Below are positions 39,616 through 49,036 of a stretch of 64,000 nucleotides of DNA, in pieces; position 1 is the stretch's first letter; each line of letters opens with the position of its first letter. The position numbers and the translations under genes are program-made. Source of the DNA: Bacteroidota bacterium (GTDB taxonomy: Bacteria > Bacteroidota > Ignavibacteria > Ignavibacteriales > Melioribacteraceae). The DNA is taken from assembly GCA_023397505.1 (NCBI GenBank), contig JAEWUC010000003.1, forward strand, positions 558,001 through 622,000, read 5' to 3'. Under the pieces are notes generated by a model. The model was not told the DNA's origin and did no database searches. It saw nothing but the letters and a program-made list of their open reading frames with translations.

Positions 39616-40029
39616 ATGGAAATAACTCATTTGGAACATATAGGAATCGCAGTTAAAAATTTGGATGAATCGATTAAATACTACGAGAACGTACTCGGTT
39701 TAAAATGTTATGCAATCGAAGAAGTGAAAGATCAAAAAGTTAAAACAGCCTTTTTTATGGTGGGACAAACAAAAATTGAACTGCTTGAATCGACAGACGC
39801 AGAAGGACCTATTGGAAAACATATTGAAAAGAGAGGCGAAGGAATTCATCACATAGCTTTTGCAACGAAAAATTTAAGCGGTGCATTGGAAGAAGTCGCA
39901 TCAAAAGGAATTCAATTAATCGACAAACAGCCGCGCAAAGGTGCAGAAGGTTTGAACATAGCTTTTCTTCACCCGAAATTTACAAGCGGAGTGTTAACGG
40001 AATTATGCGAGAATGATAGTGTAGAGTGA
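39616..40029 (+). CDS. mce: Methylmalonyl-CoA epimerase
   Basis: Glyoxalase-fold metalloenzyme that interconverts the R and S epimers of methylmalonyl-CoA, linking mutase to decarboxylase. 137 residues with the metal-binding His in LEHIGIAVKNLDESI, His in GIHHIAFAT and Glu in LTELCEN. The start at 39616 follows AAAGAGGTG; an upstream in-frame extension to 39568 lacks such a site. The last codons (Ser-Val-Glu-stop) lie inside the left arm of the inverted repeat that bounds the next gene. The repeat insertion therefore reaches into this gene's end without breaking it. Confidence 0.93.
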   Translation: MEITHLEHIGIAVKNLDESIKYYENVLGLKCYAIEEVKDQKVKTAFFMVGQTKIELLESTDAEGPIGKHIEKRGEGIHHIAFATKNLSGALEEVASKGIQLIDKQPRKGAEGLNIAFLHPKFTSGVLTELCENDSVE

Positions 40030-40487
40030 TGAGTGTAGAACGTAGAGTGTAAAATTTGAATAAATGGAGAATCAAATGGGACGAATATTTGAACCTCCTA
40101 TTCCGTATAAAGGTGTTCTGTATCAAAAGGCGATTGATTTTGCAATAAGGGTTGTAAAGCTATTTAGATATTTAATTCAGAAAGATAGAACTTTAGAAGC
40201 ACTTTATATACAATTAGTAAAAGCAGGAACATCAATTGGAGCTAATATTTCAGAAGCTCAAAGCGGGTCATCGAAGAAAGATTTCTCAAATAAACTTTTA
40301 ATTGCGCTTAAAGAAGGAAGAGAAACCGAATATTGGTTAAAAGTATTTTATAAAACAGAAATTATAACACAACAAGAATATGATAGTTTAATTAAAGAAT
40401 GATGAACTAGAAAGATTGTTGACAAGTAGTATTAAAACCTCAAAAGGAATTTAATACTCTACACTCTCAATTCATCACTCTACACTA
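40017..40487. mobile_element. Candidate cassette: S23-type gene between inverted repeats
   Basis: A 16-base perfect inverted repeat (TAGTGTAGAGTGATGA at 40017-40032, its reverse complement at 40472-40487) brackets the four-helix-bundle gene. The similarity continues imperfectly inward for about 25 bases on each side with related GTAGAGTG motifs. The unit sits in an otherwise tight operon, between the last codons of the epimerase gene and the ribosome binding site of the carboxyltransferase gene. No transposase is present, so it would be a passive, MITE-like or hitch-hiking unit. Mobility is inferred. Confidence 0.5.
40076..40402 (+). CDS. Four-helix-bundle protein, S23/IVP family
   Basis: 108 residues from the ATG at 40076, which follows GGAGAATCAA (a longer reading from 40064 overlaps that site). 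Family features: KAIDFAIRVVKLFRYL, VKAGTSIGANISEAQSGSSKKDF, LLIALKEGRETEYWL and a last helix ITQQEYDSL. The family was named from proteins encoded in 23S rRNA intervening sequences and also includes Avd-like accessory proteins of diversity-generating retroelements. Most copies, like this one, are dispersed single genes of unknown role. No rRNA or reverse transcriptase lies nearby. Surrounded by inverted repeats. Confidence 0.85.
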   Translation: MGRIFEPPIPYKGVLYQKAIDFAIRVVKLFRYLIQKDRTLEALYIQLVKAGTSIGANISEAQSGSSKKDFSNKLLIALKEGRETEYWLKVFYKTEIITQQEYDSLIKE

Positions 40488-40501
40488 ATTAAGGAGTATC
40501 A

Positions 40502-42061
40502 ATGGCAATTCAAGAGAAGATCAAAGAATTAATGGACATGCGGAACAAGGCGCGTTTGGGCGGCGGCGAAAAGAGAATCGAGTCGCAGCACCAAAAAGGA
40601 AAATACACCGCGCGTGAAAGAATCGATATGCTGCTCGACGAAGGAAGCTTTGAAGAATTCGATATGTTTGTTTCGCACAGAACTGTTGATTTCGGATTAG
40701 ACAAACAAACTTATTTATCCGACGGAGTTGTAACCGGTTACGGAACAATTGACGGAAGATTGGTTTATGTTTTTTCGCAGGACTTTACTGTATTCGGCGG
40801 ATCGCTATCGGAGATGTATGCGCAAAAGATTTGCAAGGTTATGGATAAGGCAATGAAAGTCGGCGCACCAGTAATCGGGATTAACGATAGCGGCGGTGCG
40901 AGAATTCAGGAGGGAGTAAAAAGTTTGGGCGGTTACGCCGAAATTTTTCAACGCAACATTATGGCTTCGGGAGTAATACCACAAATTTCGGCTATATTTG
41001 GTCCGTGCGCCGGCGGCGCTGTGTATTCGCCGGCATTAACTGATTTTACAATCATGAGTAAAGATACAAGCTACATGTTTGTCACGGGACCCAAAGTTGT
41101 TAAAACTGTAACCGGTGAAACTGTAACAGACGAAGAACTTGGCGGCGCGATGGTTCACGGTTCAAAATCAGGCGTTGCCCATTTTGTAGCCGAAGATGAA
41201 CAAGAAGGAATTTTATTGATCAGAAAAATTTTGAGCTACCTCCCGCAAAACAATTTGGAAGATCCGCCGCTTCATGTTTGCGATGATCCGATTGATAGAC
41301 TTGAAGATTCCTTAAATGAAATAATTCCTGAAAGCACAACAAAACCATACGATGTAAAAGATGTAATACACGCAATAACAGATTATCATGAATTTTTGGA
41401 AGTTCAAAGACATTATGCGCCGAATATTATTACCGGGTTTGCACGTTTCAACGGAGTGTCGGTTGGTATAGTTGCCAATCAACCAAGTTATCTTGCTGGC
41501 GTACTCGATATCAGTTCTTCGCGCAAAGCTGCAAGATTCGTACGATTCTGCGACGCGTTTAATATTCCTATTGTAACATTAGTTGATGTACCTGGATTTT
41601 TACCCGGGACAACGCAGGAATATGGGGGAATAATTTTGCACGGCGCTAAATTATTATTCGCTTACGGCGAAGCCACTGTTCCTAAAATTACAATTATACT
41701 CCGCAAAGCTTACGGCGGTGCATACGATGTTATGGGTTCCAAACATTTGCGCGGCGATATAAATTATGCATGGCCGACTGCGGAAATTGCTGTAATGGGT
41801 CCGCGCGGTGCAATTGAAGTTCTGCACAATAGGGAAATTTCTGCAATCGAAGACGAACATGAAAAAGCTGTTTTCATTACTCAAAAAGAAGAGGAATACA
41901 GAAGGAAATTTGCAACTCCGTATGTTGCAGCTAAATACGGATTCATCGATGATGTAATAGAACCGCGCAATACAAGATTCAGAATAATACGCGCACTTCA
42001 ATCTCTTTCTACAAAGAAAGATGTTAATCCTCCGAAGAAACATTCAAACATACCTTTGTGA
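40502..42061 (+). CDS. mmdA: Methylmalonyl-CoA decarboxylase carboxyltransferase (alpha) subunit
   Basis: 519 residues of the acyl-CoA carboxyltransferase family. GQ-type start [22 protein letters not shown], oxyanion-hole blocks [14 protein letters not shown] and [16 protein letters not shown] in the first crotonase half, and [14 protein letters not shown] [18 protein letters not shown] with [15 protein letters not shown] in the second. Such proteins are either PccB of propionyl-CoA carboxylase or MmdA of the Na+ pump. The following membrane and biotin-carrier genes indicate MmdA. Ribosome binding site AAGGAG lies 15 bases beyond the right arm of the S23 cassette. Confidence 0.92.
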   Translation: MAIQEKIKELMDMRNKARLGGGEKRIESQHQKGKYTARERIDMLLDEGSFEEFDMFVSHRTVDFGLDKQTYLSDGVVTGYGTIDGRLVYVFSQDFTVFGGSLSEMYAQKICKVMDKAMKVGAPVIGINDSGGARIQEGVKSLGGYAEIFQRNIMASGVIPQISAIFGPCAGGAVYSPALTDFTIMSKDTSYMFVTGPKVVKTVTGETVTDEELGGAMVHGSKSGVAHFVAEDEQEGILLIRKILSYLPQNNLEDPPLHVCDDPIDRLEDSLNEIIPESTTKPYDVKDVIHAITDYHEFLEVQRHYAPNIITGFARFNGVSVGIVANQPSYLAGVLDISSSRKAARFVRFCDAFNIPIVTLVDVPGFLPGTTQEYGGIILHGAKLLFAYGEATVPKITIILRKAYGGAYDVMGSKHLRGDINYAWPTAEIAVMGPRGAIEVLHNREISAIEDEHEKAVFITQKEEEYRRKFATPYVAAKYGFIDDVIEPRNTRFRIIRALQSLSTKKDVNPPKKHSNIPL

Positions 42062-42068
42062 GGCAATA

Positions 42069-42491
42069 ATGAATTTAACAATTATAACATTTATTCAAAG
42101 CGCTGCGGCTGATTCACTTGCAAAAGCTAAAATCGAACAGAACGCACAAAAGTTTACCGAGATTGATCCTTGGGGCTTGGGAATGACTTTCGTTGGTATG
42201 ACGGTAGTATTTCTTTCTCTACTACTATTATACATACTATTTTATAACGTATCAAAAGCATTGATTTACAAAAAAAATATATCTCTTAAAAAAACCAGAA
42301 AAGAAGAAATTAAGATTGCTAAGGAAGAAGAATTGACCGGCGAAGTGAACGCCGCAATAGGATTAGCGCTTCATTTATACTTTAGCGAAATGCATGATCA
42401 AGAAAGTAAAATATTAACTATAAACCGTGTGGCAAGAACTTATTCGCCGTGGAGTTCAAAAATTTACGGCATAAGACAGTCCCCAAGGTAA
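42069..42491 (+). CDS. Sodium-pump decarboxylase gamma/delta subunit (OadG-like)
   Basis: 140 residues. One N-terminal membrane helix in the family-typical block WGLGMTFVGMTVVFLSLLLLY (given here as positions ~34-54) follows a short periplasmic part. Then comes a polar, Lys/Glu-rich cytoplasmic tail ending with a segment resembling the zinc-binding/assembly tails of OadG (SPWSSKIYGIRQSPR). It holds the carboxyltransferase and membrane beta subunit together. The start at 42069 follows GTGAGG; the longer reading from 42021 lies inside mmdA. Immediately downstream is a short AAAGTCCAAAGTTAAAAGG spacer. Confidence 0.85.
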   Translation: MNLTIITFIQSAAADSLAKAKIEQNAQKFTEIDPWGLGMTFVGMTVVFLSLLLLYILFYNVSKALIYKKNISLKKTRKEEIKIAKEEELTGEVNAAIGLALHLYFSEMHDQESKILTINRVARTYSPWSSKIYGIRQSPR

Positions 42492-42517
42492 AAGTCCAAA
42501 GTTAAAAGGATAATGAA

Positions 42518-42961
42518 ATGAAGAAATTTAAATTTACAATCAACGGTAACCAGTACGAAGTTGATGTTGTTAATGTTGAAGATAATGTTGCTGAAATAGA
42601 AGTGAATGGTACTGTTTATCAAGTTGAATTAGAAAAGAAAGTTCAAACAACAAAAACTCCGCGTTTGATCCGCTCAGTTGTATCGCCTTCAACTGATGTT
42701 GTAAAATCACAACAGAAAACAAGCAGTCCTTCCGAAGCAAAAGGTGTAGGGCATATCAAATCCCCGCTTCCGGGCGTAATATTAAATGTGCATGTTAAAG
42801 AAGGAGATGTTGTCAAGGTTGGAGATAAATTAATTACCCTCGAAGCAATGAAAATGGAAAACAGCGTTAACGCAGATAAGCAAGGAAAAATTGTTTCAAT
42901 AAAAGTTAAACAAGGCGATTCAGTTCTCGAAGGCGATATTCTTGTTGAGATCGGAGGATAA
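42518..42961 (+). CDS. Biotin carboxyl carrier subunit of the decarboxylase
   Basis: 147 residues. An N-terminal domain (1-40), a Ser/Thr/Lys linker, and a C-terminal biotinyl domain (about 78-147) with the biotinylation site EAMKMEN (K112). Carries the carboxyl group from MmdA to the membrane subunit. Its stop overlaps the start of the beta-subunit gene by one base (TAATG), and a GGAGG lies before that start, so translation is coupled. A normal-length MmdC-type carrier. Confidence 0.93.
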   Translation: MKKFKFTINGNQYEVDVVNVEDNVAEIEVNGTVYQVELEKKVQTTKTPRLIRSVVSPSTDVVKSQQKTSSPSEAKGVGHIKSPLPGVILNVHVKEGDVVKVGDKLITLEAMKMENSVNADKQGKIVSIKVKQGDSVLEGDILVEIGG

Positions 42962-44127
42962 TGATGGAACAATTTTTTGAATTTACTGCGCACGGCTTCG
43001 ATCAGTTCATGCGTTATACTGCATTCGCAAATTTTACTATCGGCCACGTAATTATGCTGATTATCGGACTAATCTTTCTTTACCTTGCAATCGCAAAAGA
43101 TTATGAACCGATGCTGCTTGTACCGATTGGCTTCGGAATTTTGATCGGCAATATACCATTCTTAGAAAGCGCAAATCTTCAGGTTGGCATTTATGAACAA
43201 GGCAGCGTTTTAAATTACCTTTACTTCGGCGTAACAAAAGGTATTTATCCGCCGTTAATATTTCTCGGTATTGGCGCTATGACGGATTTTTCTACTCTCC
43301 TTTCCAATCCTAAATTAGTACTTCTCGGTGCCGCAGCACAACTTGGAATTTTCGGCGCTTATACAATTGCATTAGCTTTGGGCTATTTGCCACAGCAAGC
43401 AGCCTCAATAGGAATCATTGGCGGCGCCGACGGACCAACGGCAATATTTCTCTCGGCTAAATTAGCGCCGGAATTAACAGGCGCAATCGCGGTATCGGCT
43501 TATTCTTATATGGCTCTCGTTCCGGTAATACAACCGCCTATAATGAAGTTATTAACTACACCTAAAGAACGTTTAATCCGAATGAAACCTCCACGCCAAG
43601 TTTCAAAACTTGAAAAAGTTTTATTCCCTATTGTTGGTTTAATTTTGACTTGCTTCATCACACCTTCTGCAATTCCACTTTTGGGAATGTTGTTCTTCGG
43701 CAATATTTTGAAGGAAAGCGGCGTTACAAAAAGATTGGCAGATACTGCCAAAGGTTCGCTTATTGATATTGTTACAATACTTATCGGATTAACCGTAGGC
43801 GCATCAACACAAGCGACAACATTTCTAACTGCAAAATCGATTGGCATATTCGGACTCGGCGCAGTTTCTTTTATGATTGCTACTTTTGGCGGAGTAATGT
43901 TTGCAAAAATTCTAAATCTATTTTTAAAAGATGAAAACAAAATTAATCCATTGATAGGCAATGCGGGCGTTTCGGCAGTACCGGACAGCGCGCGTGTTTC
44001 GCAAATTGTTGGCTTACAATACGACCCAAAAAATCATTTATTAATGCATGCTATGGCACCAAACGTTGCCGGCGTAATTGGCTCTGCCGTTGCTGCAGGT
44101 ATTTTACTTTCATTCTTTATGGGATAA
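42961..44127 (+). CDS. mmdB: Na+-translocating decarboxylase beta subunit (OadB/MmdB)
   Basis: 388 residues, integral membrane protein with about ten helices. It decarboxylates carboxybiotin and exports Na+. Family signatures present: [30 protein letters not shown] (containing the Na+/proton-linked Asp), [13 protein letters not shown] and the terminal [13 protein letters not shown]. Two ATGs lie in a row at 42961 and 42964; either may be used. With MmdA, OadG-like and BCCP it completes a Na+ pump that conserves the energy of (S)-methylmalonyl-CoA decarboxylation to propionyl-CoA. Confidence 0.94.
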   Translation: MMEQFFEFTAHGFDQFMRYTAFANFTIGHVIMLIIGLIFLYLAIAKDYEPMLLVPIGFGILIGNIPFLESANLQVGIYEQGSVLNYLYFGVTKGIYPPLIFLGIGAMTDFSTLLSNPKLVLLGAAAQLGIFGAYTIALALGYLPQQAASIGIIGGADGPTAIFLSAKLAPELTGAIAVSAYSYMALVPVIQPPIMKLLTTPKERLIRMKPPRQVSKLEKVLFPIVGLILTCFITPSAIPLLGMLFFGNILKESGVTKRLADTAKGSLIDIVTILIGLTVGASTQATTFLTAKSIGIFGLGAVSFMIATFGGVMFAKILNLFLKDENKINPLIGNAGVSAVPDSARVSQIVGLQYDPKNHLLMHAMAPNVAGVIGSAVAAGILLSFFMG

Positions 44128-44134
44128 TTCTTTG

Positions 44135-44158
44135 AGCGCAGATTTATGAATCTGCGCT
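44135..44158. repeat. Perfect hairpin after mmdB, terminator or dispersed palindrome
   Basis: 10-base arms AGCGCAGATT / AATCTGCGCT with a 4-base loop, 7 bases beyond the mmdB stop. No T-tract follows (ACAATTCCCC), so simple intrinsic termination is not certain. The form is like the short dispersed palindromes found in many Bacteroidota genomes. Confidence 0.6.
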
Positions 44159-44221
44159 ACAATTCCCCTTTCAACTTATCGCTTCAATTAAATATCTTTA
44201 CTTAAAAGAAAAGTCATATAC

Positions 44222-46207
44222 ATGAAAAAAATTGTTTTCATATTATTATTAGTTTTTTCAATTAGATTAATTCCTCAATCCGGTGCGGAATATTGTTCAG
44301 AAGCAAAAATCAACTCATTTACTCAATTACAAGTTTTATCTAAACCAGCATATCCGGGCGATGAGAAAATCGACATTACTTATTACAAACTCGATTTGAA
44401 TGTTTCGTACTCTTCAAAATACCTTAAAGGAAAAGTAACTGTAAAAGGAAAATCCGTTTATGATTTGCTGACATCATTTTCTCTTGATTTGTCGTCGGGA
44501 TTCAAAATTAATTATGTCTTATCAAATTCAATTTCAGTTCAATATAGTTTGGACAATTCAAATAGATTGAATATTTCTTTGGAGAAGAATTATACGCGAG
44601 GCGAAGAATTTATTGTTGAAGTTTCTTATGAAGGAAAACCGGCGTCTTCAGGTGGTATTGGCGGCAGTTTTGTTTTTGATAACACCCCGGCTGGCGACCC
44701 GGTAATTTGGACATTAAGCCAACCGTACGGTTCACGCGATTGGTGGCCTTGCAAAGATACTCCCGCGGATAAAGCGGACTCTTCCGATGTGTGGATAACT
44801 GCAGATCAGTTTTTTACTTCGGTTTCTAATGGAGTGTTAAAAGATGTAATTAATAATTCCGACGGAACTAAAACCTATAAATGGCACAACAGCTACCCGA
44901 TTGCAAATTATTTAATATCAATAGCCCTTTCTAATTATGAACTTCATCAAAACTATTACCAATCATCATCCGGTAATTTGTTGCCGATTACAAACTTCGT
45001 TTATAATGGAAACGTAGAAAAATATAAGCATGTTTTGAATCTCGTTCCGAAGATGATTGAAATTTTCGCGGAAAAATTCGGTGAGTATCCTTTCATAAAA
45101 GAGAAATACGGGCACGCGGAATGCGATTTCGGCGGCGGCATGGAACATCAAACATGCACATCGCTTGGTTCTTTTTCCGAGAATGTTATAGCGCATGAAC
45201 TTGCACATCAGTGGTTCGGCGATATGGTTACTTGCAAAGATTGGAACAACATCTGGCTTAACGAAGGCTTTGCTTCCTACAGCGAATGTATTTACAGAGA
45301 AGAAATCTACGGCAAGGAAGATTTTAAAAAGTACGTTTCCAATTTTATGAATAACTATGCAGTATATGCCGGCGGTTCCATTTATATACCGGATAATTAT
45401 CTTAACAATATTGGTTATGTTTTCGATTCGCGCAGAACTTATAAAAAAGCAGCTATAGTTTTACACATGCTGCGCGGTATAATAGGTGATGATAAATTTT
45501 TTGAAACATTAAAAGCTTATGCAAAAGAACCGGGCATTACTTACAACACCGCGTCTACTGAAGATTTCAAAAGAGTCGCAGAAAAAGTTAGTGGACAAGA
45601 TTTGGATTATTTCTTTGACCAGTGGATTTACGGTGAAGGTTTTCCAACATATACTTTCGGGTGGAATTATAAGAATACCAGCGCTGACAATTACACATTA
45701 ACTTTAATGGCTAAGCAGGAAACTAATTCCAACCCTCAATTTTTTACTATGCCAATTCAAGTAACATATAAAACAAATAAAGAGACAAAGACAACTACAA
45801 TTTTTAACGACCGTCAATCACAGAAATGGGAAATACCTGTTGTCGGAGAACCAATTGAAGTTCTATTCGATCATGACAATTGGATATTAAAAAAAGTTGA
45901 TGCTGTAATTAAAAATGCCGACGATGGACTACTGCTTTCAAACTATATCTTACAACAAAATTATCCAAATCCGTTTAATCCTGGTACTACAATTGAATAT
46001 GAAATTTTTATAAGCAGTGATATCAAACTAACTGTATTCGATGCACTGGGTCGAGAAGTTAAAACTCTGGTTGATGAATTTAAGACTGCAGGTATTCATC
46101 ACGTAACTTTTGATGCAAACCAATTAAAACTTTCTGCTGGAATTTATTTTTACGAACTTCAAGCTGGCGGCTCAATTCAAACAAAAAAAATGGTTTTCAT
46201 AAAATAA
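44222..46207 (+). CDS. M1-family aminopeptidase with T9SS sorting domain
   Basis: 661 residues. Signal peptide (about 1-20), N-terminal beta domain, then the M1 catalytic domain. It has the exopeptidase motif GGMEHQ (305-310, variant of GAMEN), zinc site HELAH (325-329) with third ligand E348 in NEGFA, and a conserved downstream Tyr region. The C-terminal ~80 residues are a type A sorting domain (NYPNPFNPGT, LTVFDALGREV, SAGIYFYEL, TKKMVFIK). The usual C-terminal helical domain of long M1 enzymes is absent, so this is the short form. A surface or secreted peptidase. Confidence 0.92.
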   Translation: MKKIVFILLLVFSIRLIPQSGAEYCSEAKINSFTQLQVLSKPAYPGDEKIDITYYKLDLNVSYSSKYLKGKVTVKGKSVYDLLTSFSLDLSSGFKINYVLSNSISVQYSLDNSNRLNISLEKNYTRGEEFIVEVSYEGKPASSGGIGGSFVFDNTPAGDPVIWTLSQPYGSRDWWPCKDTPADKADSSDVWITADQFFTSVSNGVLKDVINNSDGTKTYKWHNSYPIANYLISIALSNYELHQNYYQSSSGNLLPITNFVYNGNVEKYKHVLNLVPKMIEIFAEKFGEYPFIKEKYGHAECDFGGGMEHQTCTSLGSFSENVIAHELAHQWFGDMVTCKDWNNIWLNEGFASYSECIYREEIYGKEDFKKYVSNFMNNYAVYAGGSIYIPDNYLNNIGYVFDSRRTYKKAAIVLHMLRGIIGDDKFFETLKAYAKEPGITYNTASTEDFKRVAEKVSGQDLDYFFDQWIYGEGFPTYTFGWNYKNTSADNYTLTLMAKQETNSNPQFFTMPIQVTYKTNKETKTTTIFNDRQSQKWEIPVVGEPIEVLFDHDNWILKKVDAVIKNADDGLLLSNYILQQNYPNPFNPGTTIEYEIFISSDIKLTVFDALGREVKTLVDEFKTAGIHHVTFDANQLKLSAGIYFYELQAGGSIQTKKMVFIK

Positions 46208-46306
46208 CCTTTGTATTTCAGCCATTTGAAAATAATTGCTATAAAGTGATTTTTTATTATTTTCATTCTGCGAATAAAACTATCTAAAATTTATTCGATA
46301 ATAACT

Positions 46307-48412
46307 ATGAAATCATTAATAATATTGATTTTCTTTTTTAGCCAATTTATAAAAGGTACGGCATTGTTTATATCCGATAAAGAATTTGAAGTTAGAAATT
46401 ATTCCGAGATATCTATCCGGCAGGATGAACTCGATAAATATTATTCCGATAAAAAATTGGGCTCATTCATTGAAGATGGAAAAACAACATTCAGACTTTT
46501 CACGCCTTCCGCCGTTAAAGTAGTTTTGTGTGTGTTTCAAAAAGCTCAAGACACAACTTGCTTAGAATATGAAATGCAAAGAGATGAAGACGCTGTTTGG
46601 GAAGTTGTTATCAATGATGATTTAAAAGGGAAATTCTACGGCTATAAAGTCTATCATTCCGAAAAAGATTTAAAAAATAAAAACATACCACTTTGTGTCG
46701 ATCCTTACTCAAAGGCAGTTGCTACTAAAACTACATACATGAACCCACGGAAATCAATTGTGGTCGGCGAAGTTAAATTTGATTGGGAAAATACGGATTG
46801 GATAAAGCAGGATTGGCGCGATTTAATTATTTATGAAATGCATGTTCGCGATATAACTGCGCATAAAACTTCAGGTGCAAAATTTCCCGGTTCATATAAA
46901 GGTTTGACTGAAAAAAATATTAAAGGCGGATTGAGCTACATAAAATCGCTTGGCGTAAATACAGTTGAGCTTCTTCCTTCACAGGAATTCGGCTACTGCG
47001 AAATTCCTTATAAAGATTCTATGGATGGAAAATTCAACACGTGGAATTCCTACGAAAGAAATCACTGGGGTTATATGACCGGCGCTTTTTTTGCCCCGGC
47101 TTCATATTACAGCGAATCGTGGAAACATTTTAAATGGAATAAATGGATTGGAACTGACGGCAGGCAAATTAACGAATTCAAAGAGATGGTAAAATCGTTT
47201 CACAAAGAAAACATTGCCGTAATTATGGATGTTGTTTATAATCATCTCTCGGAATATGAAATAGGCAATTTAAAACAGATTGACAAAGAGTATTATTTCC
47301 GTCTGGATGAAAATGGGAATTACATTGCACAAAGCTGGTGCGGCAACGATTTGAAAACTGAGCGCCCGATGCTTCGCAGGTTGATTGTTGAAAGTATTTT
47401 ATACTGGATGCAGGAATATAAAGTTGACGGTTTCCGTTTTGACCTAAGCACTTTAATAGATTGGCAGACAATAGAAGAAATTATTTATGAAGCAAAAAAA
47501 ATAAATCCAAATGTAATTTTAATAGGTGAAGCTTGGGGCGGCGGGGGTTATTCGCCGAATGGTTTCTCGGACCGCGGCTGGGCTGCATGGAATGACCAAA
47601 TTAGAAACGGAATTAAAGGCGAAAATCCGCACGACGGACTCGGCTGGATTTTCGGAAAATGGTACGGGAACAATTCTCACAAAAGAATTAAAAGTTATGT
47701 TAACGGAACATTGAATAAAGATGAGTTTGGATTGTTTCAAAGAAAGGAGCATTCCGTTAATTATCTTGAAAGTCACGATGGCTATACTCTCGGCGATTTT
47801 ATTCGGATTGCCTCGCACGAACTCGGCTCGAATGAAATAGTTAGAACTCCCGACAAGCAAGTAAAACTTTCCGGATATCAAATGAATTTGAACAAACTTA
47901 GCGCTTTGTTTCTTTTAACTTCGCAGGGAATAGTTATGATTGGCGAAGGTCAGGAATTCGCACGCTCGAAAGTTATTTTCAACCAATTCGGTGTTCACGA
48001 CAAAGATAAAGGCAAGGTAGATCACAACAGTTACAATAAAGACAACGAAACAAATTATATCAATTACAAACACGCTGAGATTAATAAAGAATTAGTGGAA
48101 TATTACAAAGGTTTAATTACTCTCAGGAAAAAATATTCGGCGTTCCGACGCGCGGATTACAATGAGATAGCTTTCTTCGACCATCCTAACGAGCAGTTCG
48201 GTTTAGCATATTTAGTAAAGCATAACGATGAAAGTTTTGTAGTACTTTTTAATGCAGATCAAAAAAAGGAATTGGAATTTCCTCTACCGCACGGCAATTG
48301 GGAAGTTATTGCAGATAATAAATCTGCAGGAACAAAAGCGCTTTATGAAGTTAACGGCAAATTAAAACTACCTCCGGTTTCGGGCATGGTGTTAAAACTT
48401 TTAAGTAATTGA
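46307..48412 (+). CDS. Type I pullulanase / alpha-glucan debranching enzyme (GH13)
   Basis: 701 residues. Hydrophobic N terminus (possible signal peptide, about 1-19), CBM48-like beta domain (about 45-130), then the GH13 barrel. Catalytic elements: nucleophile Asp in VDGFRFDLSTL, acid Glu in ILIGEAWGGGGY, transition-state Asp in YLESHDGYTL. The YNHLSEYEIG region is typical of pullulanases. It hydrolyses alpha-1,6 links in pullulan, amylopectin or glycogen. No T9SS domain, so periplasmic or lipid-independent export is likely. It is followed 15 bases later by the VanX-like gene. Confidence 0.9.
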   Translation: MKSLIILIFFFSQFIKGTALFISDKEFEVRNYSEISIRQDELDKYYSDKKLGSFIEDGKTTFRLFTPSAVKVVLCVFQKAQDTTCLEYEMQRDEDAVWEVVINDDLKGKFYGYKVYHSEKDLKNKNIPLCVDPYSKAVATKTTYMNPRKSIVVGEVKFDWENTDWIKQDWRDLIIYEMHVRDITAHKTSGAKFPGSYKGLTEKNIKGGLSYIKSLGVNTVELLPSQEFGYCEIPYKDSMDGKFNTWNSYERNHWGYMTGAFFAPASYYSESWKHFKWNKWIGTDGRQINEFKEMVKSFHKENIAVIMDVVYNHLSEYEIGNLKQIDKEYYFRLDENGNYIAQSWCGNDLKTERPMLRRLIVESILYWMQEYKVDGFRFDLSTLIDWQTIEEIIYEAKKINPNVILIGEAWGGGGYSPNGFSDRGWAAWNDQIRNGIKGENPHDGLGWIFGKWYGNNSHKRIKSYVNGTLNKDEFGLFQRKEHSVNYLESHDGYTLGDFIRIASHELGSNEIVRTPDKQVKLSGYQMNLNKLSALFLLTSQGIVMIGEGQEFARSKVIFNQFGVHDKDKGKVDHNSYNKDNETNYINYKHAEINKELVEYYKGLITLRKKYSAFRRADYNEIAFFDHPNEQFGLAYLVKHNDESFVVLFNADQKKELEFPLPHGNWEVIADNKSAGTKALYEVNGKLKLPPVSGMVLKLLSN

Positions 48413-48427
48413 TAGATAACTGGAAAC

Positions 48428-49036
48428 ATGAAAAAGATTTTTTTCTTCTTGTTATTTTTTGTTTGTTTATCCGATTCTATCTTACCGCAAAGCGACACAT
48501 CCATTGTTCTACTTTCATCAGTTGATTCTACCATAATTCAAGATGTACGTTACGCTACCGAAAACAACTTTACAGGCAAAGTATTATATCCGACAGGAAA
48601 AGTATATTTAAGAAAAATTGCCGCCGAAAAATTATCTGCTGCAAATCAATTCTTAAAAAAGAATTATAATCTCAGTTTAAAAATTTTCGATGGTTACCGC
48701 CCGCTATCTGTGCAGAAAAAACTCTGGGTAATTATGCCCGACGAAAGGTATGTTGCAAATCCAGCTAAAGGATCGCGCCATAACCGTGGCGCTGCCGTAG
48801 ATATCACTCTAATTGACAATAAAGGTAATGAAATTGAAATGGGAACCGGGTACGATGATTTTACTGAAAAAGCACACCCGGACTATGAAGGTATTTCCGA
48901 CGAAGTAAAACATAACAGAAAAATTTTAAAAGAAGTTATGATGAACTTCGGGTTCGACATTTTTCCAACAGAATGGTGGCATTTCGATTTTACAGGATGG
49001 GAAAATTTTTCAATACTTGATATAGAAATCAACTAA
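48428..49036 (+). CDS. D-alanyl-D-alanine dipeptidase (VanX/DdpX family), exported
   Basis: 202 residues with a signal peptide (MKKIFFFLLFFVCLSDSILP, cleaved near residue 20). Zinc and catalytic motifs of peptidase M15D: SRHNRGAAVDITLID (His and Asp ligands) and EWWHFDF (catalytic Glu and third ligand His). Members cut D-Ala-D-Ala and are used for peptidoglycan recycling or, in VanX, vancomycin resistance. No vanH or vanA-like ligase is nearby, so recycling or nutrient use is more likely here. The last 4 bases overlap the convergent hybrid kinase gene. Confidence 0.9.
   Translation: MKKIFFFLLFFVCLSDSILPQSDTSIVLLSSVDSTIIQDVRYATENNFTGKVLYPTGKVYLRKIAAEKLSAANQFLKKNYNLSLKIFDGYRPLSVQKKLWVIMPDERYVANPAKGSRHNRGAAVDITLIDNKGNEIEMGTGYDDFTEKAHPDYEGISDEVKHNRKILKEVMMNFGFDIFPTEWWHFDFTGWENFSILDIEIN

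Noticed and set aside
40076..40402. S23-family gene as evidence of a 23S rRNA intervening sequence
   Set aside because: No rRNA sequence is present on either side; the gene is a free-standing copy.
48428..49036. VanX-like gene as a vancomycin-resistance determinant
   Set aside because: No vanH, vanA-type ligase or vanRS genes nearby, and the protein is exported, unlike resistance VanX.
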